DNA from: Pectinophora gossypiella
Taxonomy: Eukaryota > Arthropoda > Insecta > Lepidoptera > Gelechiidae
Direction of reading: 5' to 3'
Assembly (NCBI RefSeq): GCF_024362695.1
Contig: NC_065404.1
Span: forward strand, 6,488,604-6,552,603
Length of the DNA stretch: 64,000 nucleotides
The translations under genes were made by a program, and so were the position numbers. The notes below the pieces were generated by a model that had not been told where the DNA came from, made no database searches, and saw nothing but the letters and a program-made list of their open reading frames with translations. Shown one piece after another: positions 58,201 through 64,000 of this stretch (position 1 is the stretch's first letter; each line of letters begins with the position of its first letter).

Positions 58201-60466
58201 CCTGCGCTTGGGGTGTCGGTGGTACATGTCGTCGCAGGAGGCGCACAGCGCGCGGCGGCCGCACTCCGCGCAGCGCACGCGCGCCCCGCCGCCGCCGCAC
58301 AGCCCACACGACGCCCCCGCCTCCAGCGGGTGGCCTAGCGACCAACAGATAGCGATTAAACTGATCGAACTATTCATTGTTCAATACATTACAATACCAA
58401 AACTATTGCACAATCATACATGAGAAGTAACACCAGTACACAGTACACAGTAGTATGTAGTCGTTACATGAGCCATGTCAGGGGCCTTTGGCGGCTCAGT
58501 AATAACCCTGACACTAGGGTTGATGAGGTTGGTATTTCACCTCACAGCCCTCACGATAAGAAGAGAAGAATAAGAATACCAACTTCAATGATTGATAAAT
58601 GGTCGACTTTCGTGTTTAATATAATTTTCTTACGATGCTGGTATCGAAACAATATTCCAGGATCGGACACAGAACTTAATATTTTTCTGGGAAAGCGGGG
58701 AAAGCCATTACGCGGTATTTGCGGTTTCATACAAGACTTGCCCTTGCTTTGTCTGCAGCAAACATGAGTTGAGTGCTCACATCTGCCAGGTACATTTAAA
58801 AGCTTCAATCCTTTCAGGATAAATGTTCACTTATACTAAACATTTCATCCATAGCAACTCAGGTTTTGATATGCAGTTTGATGATGACGTAGTAATAATT
58901 TATTAAAAAAGATGAAGATTCTTAAATGTATAGCTATGCAAACATATCCTGTCTTCAGCAATCGGTTTGTTGTAATCTGTGTAATGTAATAGCATTAAAC
59001 ATAGGTATTTGTGATGTGCGGTTTCGGCTTACTATGTCAATAGGTTCATCAAAATGTTTAGTTGAAGACACATGTTGTTGACGCGGCGGCTATTTACATC
59101 TGACCGATATACCGGGTGCCCTGGGTTAACGACTCGGTGTTTCAACCCGCTGTGATCACGCACTGTTTCGGAATCACTTGCTAGTAAAATAGCTATAAAT
59201 TTTTGCAATGTTTCAGGAGGAATGAACGCGTAAATGAATAATGCTGCTTAGATATTTATAATCAGATAGTCTTTAGATACAAAGTTCTTTGGTAGACGTT
59301 ACTCAGTAGTAAAGAATTAGGGAGCGTTATCTACAGGTGTGTCTGTTTCGTAACATCTTTATATGACTAGAATTATAGTAGGCATCATTTACTTAGGTAG
59401 TTGAATTCACAACCAACTAACAAGAAGCTGGCGAGGAGCGGGTGTAGGTACCTTATACACTTCTGCCTATCCCTTCGGGAATACAGGCGTGATACACTTA
59501 GTGAACACAGCATTGTTATGTTATGCTAACAACAGTACAATAATATTATGACATGTGGTCTTATTTGTGATAAAAATATAAGGTTAACAATTAAAATCCG
59601 ACTACGGAAAAATTACGCCCTGAAAAATTTAAAACAAGACAGTAGGTAGGTAGAATTTCAGAGAAATATATCTATTTTTTAGGAATCGGGTTTTAGTTTT
59701 TAAACTTATATTTTTATTTATTTTATTTTGGGGTCTTATTTATAAAACGTGCTGCTGATACGTGTTTCGTGCAAGATTTGAAGTTAAGACCTATACGGAA
59801 CATGTCTCGGAAGTCATGTTATCAATTCAGCGTAATTATCGGGTAAATGCAAGGAAACCAGAAAGTAAAAGCTATTAATATGTATACCCAACCCAACATA
59901 CAACCATTCGAAAAAAAATTGTTTTTCCTCCTCAATTTATATCTTCTAGAGGGCGCCGCATTGAATTTATCATGACGTCACACACATCCATAGCGGTCAA
60001 ACACATAACCCTCCTTTTTGCTTCGCCGCAGTCGGGTGAAAAACCTATGGTGATTGATGAAGATGTAGGTACTTAATAAATATTATATAAAGCCACCGGT
60101 CTTGTCTTTTCTTACCTAGCCCGTCGCCTCCCCTCAATTCTTCCAGCCTTATGTGTGAGGTAAATGGCGAATTAAAGTGCGAAGTCGAATAAAGCATAAA
60201 AAGTTCTCCACAGAATAGCGTTCTCGTGTTGAACTTACCAGTAGAAGGCCTAGGCGGTGGTGGCGGGGGCGGTTGAAGCTTGGCATTGACGTATTGGTCT
60301 GATGGAAACTCCACTACTTCGTAATCGGGCTCTGGTTTGGCAAGGGGTGCCCGTAGCGTCTGCGCCGGGGGCCGCGTCTGGAGATGCGCGGACGCCGGCG
60401 GCCGGGCCAGGTGCGCCGGCACCGACGTCGGCGCGCGAGGGTCGCGGCCTCGCCCTTTCAACATCT
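46222..60466 (-). CDS. LUBEL: LUBEL: linear-ubiquitin E3 ligase, HOIP orthologue
   Basis: Exons (minus strand): 60466-60239, 58334-58186, 57776-57690, 57490-57146, 55947-55665, 55523-54993, 54868-54363, 54204-54082, 53697-53539, 53116-52970, 52695-52465, 52379-52271, 52185-49382, 49304-49107, 48914-48687, 48489-48349, 48266-48115, 47825-47630, 47362-47220, then 46859-46691 or 46665-46503, then 46251-46222. All phases agree, giving about 2318 aa from the ATG at 60464. Domains in order: B-box-like finger (SCGLC, then RCAEC, ASCDDMYH); canonical NZF at about 476-500 (WQCEHCTF); SPPRE repeats; UBA-like helices; a 935-residue acidic disordered exon; UBA; RING1; IBR; RING2 with catalytic Cys in RGGCMHF; LDD; end IVKEKIPLE. 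The enzyme builds Met1-linked chains in immune and stress signalling. No PUB domain is seen. Further 5' exons may be untranslated. Confidence 0.93.
46503..46665 (-). CDS. LUBEL: LUBEL alternative LDD exon b
   Basis: 163 nt, entered in phase 2 after TTGTTGCAG and left in phase 0 at GCCGAG|GTAGAC. It would be read AA|G CCG CAC TAC, giving PHYVEYLAGL through GMCAE. It is collinear with exon a (NHYLEYLSRL through RALAE) and with the HYKEYL helix of the HOIP LDD. Either exon joins the upstream common exon (donor at 47219-47218) and the terminal exon (46251) in frame. Confidence 0.75.
46691..46859 (-). CDS. LUBEL: LUBEL alternative LDD exon a
   Basis: 169 nt, phase 2 in and phase 0 out, after TGTGTTGCAG and before GTGTGTGA. 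It encodes NHYLEYLSRLVRARR through YKRALAE, similar to exon b. Only 25 bp (46666-46690) separate its donor from the acceptor of exon b, too short to be an intron, and joining a to b would break the frame. The two are therefore expected to be mutually exclusive. Confidence 0.75.
47856..48039. repeat. Palindromic MITE with TTAA duplication
   Basis: Inverted arms AACGACTATA through ACTACATTTTCC form a 184-bp palindrome flanked by TTAA at 47852-47855 and 48040-48043. It lies in a LUBEL intron between RING-domain exons. Confidence 0.7.
50676..50867 (-). repeat. In-frame 96-bp tandem duplication in LUBEL
   Basis: Two direct copies of 96 bp differ at about four positions and encode two 32-residue units (EPVPAI(F/L)ESEASGQR, then PNNIKDVEEQNIVAA). 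The low divergence implies a recent duplication inside the disordered exon. Confidence 0.9.
53740..53840. other. LUBEL intron with SINE-like fragment
   Basis: Contains a diverged GGTGTTCGACTGCGGGTTGG / TGTCTTCTGAAGCACGA segment resembling the HaSE2-like SINE body. No exon is seen. Confidence 0.3.
56101..57045. mobile_element. MITE with ~150-bp perfect inverted arms and 8-bp target duplication
   Basis: The arms (56101-56256 and 56890-57045) are nearly perfect complements, starting CCTTTGTTCCCACTAGTTCG. They contain repeated TTCGACCGTCGAAC / CTAGTGAG motifs. The flanking duplication is AATGTGAA (56093-56100 and 57046-57053), which fits a hAT- or P-type transposase. A SINE sits in the middle. 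Location: LUBEL intron. Confidence 0.85.
56487..56814 (+). mobile_element. tRNA-derived SINE (HaSE2-like)
   Basis: The 5' head has an A box (TGGTCTAGTGG, 56494-56504) and B box (GGTTCGATTCC, 56538-56548), a functional-looking RNA polymerase III promoter. The body has CCGTGCTTCGGAAGGCACGT, GGCCTTTGGCGGCTC and CACACGATAAGAAAGAAG. The acceptor stem does not pair, so it is not a tRNA gene. Confidence 0.8.
57555..57650 (+). mobile_element. SINE body fragment
   Basis: Contains GGGGCCTTTGGCGGCTCAAT, GTTGATGAGATCAGTAATCC and CACACGATAAGAAGA, matching the 3' half of the SINE at 56.5 kb. It lies in a LUBEL intron immediately before the exon at 57690-57776. Confidence 0.65.
58440..58565 (+). mobile_element. 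SINE body fragment
   Basis: Contains GTAGTCGTTACATGAGCC, GGGGCCTTTGGCGGCTCAGT, ACCCTGACACTAGGGTTG and CACGATAAGAAGAG, without the tRNA head. Intronic in LUBEL. A more decayed relative lies at about 58005-58090. Confidence 0.65.
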
Positions 60467-62866
60467 CTGAAAAATAACATTAAGGCCCCTTATAAAGGAG
60501 CAGCACTTGCTGTGGACCACTGTCGACAACTGCTGCTACGCGTCTATAGCTGTCGACATTTTCTGCTGTCGACCGGTATTGACAGCAATTGCTGCTCATG
60601 TTTAAATGGTCGTGGTGGTGGTGTATGTGTATTATGATTATGATTAAGGGTTACCTACAGCACCAAATTGACTGAAAAAAGTGGTAAGAATAATATCTAT
60701 CGTATCGTAATCATATGAACGCGCTTTCTGATATCTATTCGGATTGAGGCGCCGATATTTTAATGAAAGGCAAGTAGTTTTTCAGAATTTTAAATTCGAC
60801 AATAAACGTAACGCTATGTTAACACGTTTCCAATCGCAGTTTACTGTTTCGACATAGGTTTCGATTCCTATGATGATTCCGGACGTTTCATAAATGTTTC
60901 AGCTTGTGTTAACGGGTTGATGAATCATTTATAGTTCCTGAACACATGAAAATGGCTATGTATTTCTGAATGCATACATTGTATACAGTTTATGTAGGGA
61001 CTTTTAACTATTTAGATGAATTTACACGCGTTGTTACTCAGAATATGCCCAGCAGCCGGACGTACATAACTGATTATCTGTGTTATGTTATGTGTGTTAC
61101 GATTTTCAAACTAAACTTAATAATTTAGGATTTACACTTCAAATACTAATAAATTTAAATTATCTACTGAACCCTAGCTTGACGTAGAATGGTTGGTAAT
61201 CTTAGAATTATAATAAAAGCTGAGTCGCTGACGTCTAATATAAGCGTTTCGATAACGAAAGCTGGGAAAAACACGTTCCAGATACGTATTATGTGGGAGG
61301 ATATAGAGAAACGCTAATAAGGAGCCGGAAAAAACATTAGGGTTAGGAGAGACAATAATATTGCTAAGTACGAGGACTTCACTGATCATGCAATATATTT
61401 TATAACTGTTATTGATGTTGCAACAGGTGTTAACGCATGTTGTTCAATACGACAATAAACAAGTGACACTCAGTGACACATGTTCTCCGTACAAGGTAGA
61501 ACATAGGTAGAGTTGAACAGTCACAACTGTGGAGGAATGCCAAAAGACTATATTTGATTTATATATTCCAGCTCCTCAGTTGCGGGATTCATTTACGCGT
61601 TTGTAAATGTGGTGACCATTTATATAAACGAATACTTAGGTATTTCTATTTTTGAAATCTTATCATGCTTTGGGAATGTAAGTATAATTTTGGACGTTTA
61701 CAAAATGCTGTTTTTAAAATACATAGTTATAAATGCTGTGAATGTACTCGTTCAAATGTATAATATGTATTATAGTAGTATTATTCGGTGCAAGCGGCAG
61801 CTGTGACCGGGATAGAGCGGCCGCTGCCGCGCCGCCGACGCCTCGCCGACCCATTTATTCCGCAACTCATATCCCAAAATATCGAAAGTGTATTTTGTCT
61901 ATGTGAATTACATTCTTACTAAAATTATTCACAACCCCATTTAAAATCAGTTGAAATTAGAACAATTATGTTTGTAGAACCACTACGAATACGATAAACA
62001 AATTCTACATATTTATGGATAGATACGTTAAGTTTCATTATTAACGCGAATTTTCACTGGACGGAAGAGTACTTGCCTGTCAGTGAATGTCCTTGCGGCG
62101 TTTAATACACTGAGCAAGTCCGAAGCACTTTGAGAGTGTGTGCACTATACATAATTGTGGACGAGGAAGTATGTGAGGGGTTATGCAACCGAGTGTAACA
62201 ATCCTGGGTGGGCACTGCACTCGCGAAGCCTGGAGCTGCAGACGAGGCTGCGGCCGGCGGTGACTGCGGTGGGCTCGCGCCGCTAATCGCGCACCCTAAC
62301 CGGACGAAATTGACAGCGGGAAGACGCGTGCGCCGCCGCCTCTATTTCTGTCCGCGGCCGCGTTGCCCTGATTCTACTAAAATTACGACGCTCTGCTATT
62401 TCCGCACTCGACTCTATGCGCCCTCTCGCGCGAGTTAATCACTTAGCGAAATCTTATTGAATTACCAACTACTTATGCTGACAAACGAAACACCCTATAT
62501 AACAATAGTAAAATCACAAAGAAACCCCATGCTACTTGTTTGAAGAATAAAAATACGATCACATTTCACAAACCACACCATTAGAGTATGTAAAACATAC
62601 CTACTGATTATTATATTTTCTTTTAGTACCTGTTTAGGTATTATTTTTCTGTGATAGTTTTATTACTTACTGCATGGTATTATGCAGTAAATATTCTTTT
62701 TGATGTTTTGCACACATGCACGAGTTTTTAATTTCTTTTGTTACTGTCATTTATGATAGATTCTATTGCGTCAAATTTAAATTAACCTTAGCAACTGAAA
62801 GCTTGTAAACAATAGTTTTATAGTTTACAGTGTCGTGCGAATGTGTAGCTTATGTAAATATAAAAC
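60467..62866. other. Region between LUBEL coding start and the HYDIN-like gene
   Basis: No further coding exon was recognised. A cluster of GCTGTCGAC-type repeats lies at 60490-60605. CpG-rich patches occur at 61790-61860 and 62205-62435. These patches are the best candidates for the LUBEL promoter and untranslated first exon, facing the plus-strand gene at 62867. The rest is AT-rich and featureless. Confidence 0.45.
62205..62435. promoter_or_regulatory. CpG-rich patch between head-to-head genes
   Basis: A GC-rich block in AT-rich surroundings, about 430 bp before the HYDIN-like start codon and upstream of LUBEL on the other strand. Promoter function is inferred from position and composition only. 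Confidence 0.35.
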
Positions 62867-63973
62867 ATGGATATATTACAGAAATATAAAGAAAATGGCT
62901 ATTTTACATCGCAGATGTACCACTTGCTTGCTCAGAAGAAGCTTGTGGATCCTGCTACAGAGGTACAGTGTCATTTACTTTATAATTACAGTATTGAAAT
63001 AAGTAGAATCTATCAAACTCTGATGAGTTTGGTGCACAAGCACTTGCTAATTAAAGTAACCAGGTCATTTACCTATATAAGTTACTACATAATATATTCA
63101 GAACTTGTATTTGAAGGAGGTGTATACTTAGGTATTTTAAAACACTATTGATCAATGTATCCTTCTCCCCGTTAGATAATTCCGTCTGTATATATAAAAG
63201 ATATGAAGATGAGCACGACTGAGAGGCTGCAGCATTTGCAGAACATTGAGATATCCAACCTGGTGACCGAGGACCGTACTAAGAAGCCAGTGCTTTCCTT
63301 TTCACCGAGACTCATAGTGTTCCAGAACTTCAAACCTAATGATAGAATTGTTGCTAAATTCAATGTGAAAAACATCAGCAACGTGAGTTATATGTTACAT
63401 ACCTCTGAGACTTACGGTGGCGCGGTTGGGGAGAACTGCTCCATAGCCGGACCCCAAAATAGCATTAATTTTCTTTTCATGCTTTGTAGTACTATTTATT
63501 TCTTGGCGTTTACGTGAAGATAGAGATTAGGTAGACTTTAATAATTAGAAATTGTGTACTGAATAGTGGCTCAGCCGGGGACCACTCCATAGAACTTGTT
63601 CCCGTAATTCCTAGTGACTAGTACATTACTGCTTGTTTCTTTCATAAGATGAGGCATTAGGTTTTACAGGGCGTACTCTGTTACTGTATTAAGTATACAA
63701 CTCGAATGATAAGCAGCGTAGACCACATTATTTTTTGGAAATTTTGGCTAGGTACAGCAATGTAGTTTTCGCAGGCGCCAGCATTCCTGAACATGGTATT
63801 CAAGGAGTCTACCAACTTTATGATCAAGCCGAGTAGCGGTGAGTTGCTGTCCCGCCTGGCTCCTGGCATCAGCGTCACCTTCGCAGTGACCTTTGTGCCT
63901 ACACAGTTTGAGGACTACGTGCACAGGGTCTCTTTCTACACCGATGTTGATCAATACGTCGTGCCTTTGATAG
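62867..63973 (+). CDS. HYDIN: HYDIN-like ciliary central-apparatus protein, 5' end
   Basis: Exons are 62867-62962, 63176-63382 and 63775-63973, the last ending in phase 1 before GTACAG; the gene continues beyond the window. The frame starts MDILQKYKENGYFTSQ, then IIPSVYIKDMKMSTTERL, LSFSPRLIVFQNFKPNDRI, FNVKNISN and FVPTQFEDYVHRVSFYTD. The order S/T-T-E-Q/R-L, a 'VFQN' strand and a 'TPEE/TQFEDY' strand matches the N-terminal MSP/HYDIN-type Ig-like repeat of HYDIN. In insects this would serve motile cilia, mainly sperm flagella. CFAP or DLEC1 relatives with similar Ig-like repeats are possible alternatives. Confidence 0.7.
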
Positions 63974-64000
63974 GTACAGTATGCATTATATTTTATTTCT

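Noticed and set aside
62208..62438. Coding exon MGTALAKPG...
   Set aside because: Composition-driven frame in a CpG patch without clear splice sites in phase with the neighbours.

Overview
The window is nuclear DNA from a lepidopteran insect (moth or butterfly). Genes have many short introns. Intergenic DNA is AT-rich and full of palindromic MITEs, HaSE2-like SINEs and TAGGTACCTAC-type simple repeats. The protein-coding genes are insect orthologues, including a Kr-h1-type juvenile-hormone response factor. No bacterial, plasmid or CRISPR features are present.

Layout, left to right. 0.2-5.4 kb (-): an intact two-ORF non-LTR retrotransposon with an RNase H domain. 5.5-7.5 kb: a fold-back element carrying a nested hAT remnant. 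7.8-10.1 kb (+): the mitochondrial ATP synthase assembly factor ATPAF2/ATP12, lacking its first exon here. 10.6-17.0 kb (+): a HOIL-1 (RBCK1) orthologue. 19.5-20.4 kb (-): SmB/SNRPB. 20.6-30.4 kb: a transposon graveyard. It holds a Tc1 remnant, a tandem array and a 5.7 kb hAT-bounded composite. Inside the composite are a Transib (RAG1-like) remnant with recombination-signal-like ends, a decayed orphan coding segment and an RT fragment. A pair of inverted 2-kb repeat elements straddles its right edge. 31.0-32.9 kb (-): Kr-h1, followed by about 11 kb of intergenic DNA with CpG-rich islands, MITEs, a mariner-like remnant and a piggyBac remnant. 44.2-46.0 kb (+): the spliceosome factor CWC25. 46.2-60.5 kb (-): LUBEL, the insect HOIP orthologue, rebuilt from 20 coding exons (19 per transcript). 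62.9 kb to the right edge (+): the 5' end of a HYDIN-like ciliary gene.

Two genes belong to one pathway. HOIP/LUBEL makes Met1-linked (linear) ubiquitin chains, and HOIL-1 is its partner in the vertebrate LUBAC complex. The HOIL-1 gene here keeps the tethering helix, UBL and complete RING-IBR-RING, but its NZF lies before the UBL instead of after it. LUBEL has two adjacent, phase-identical exons for the chain-determining domain (LDD), only 25 bp apart. They look like mutually exclusive exons that would give two versions of the catalytic C-terminus. This is the most interesting candidate in the window. Others are the Transib element with 12/22-spaced heptamer-nonamer-like ends, and a palindromic pair of juvenile-hormone-type E-boxes in the Kr-h1 intron.

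All exon models come from reading frames, splice-site consensus and remembered family features. No alignment, transcript or database search was run.
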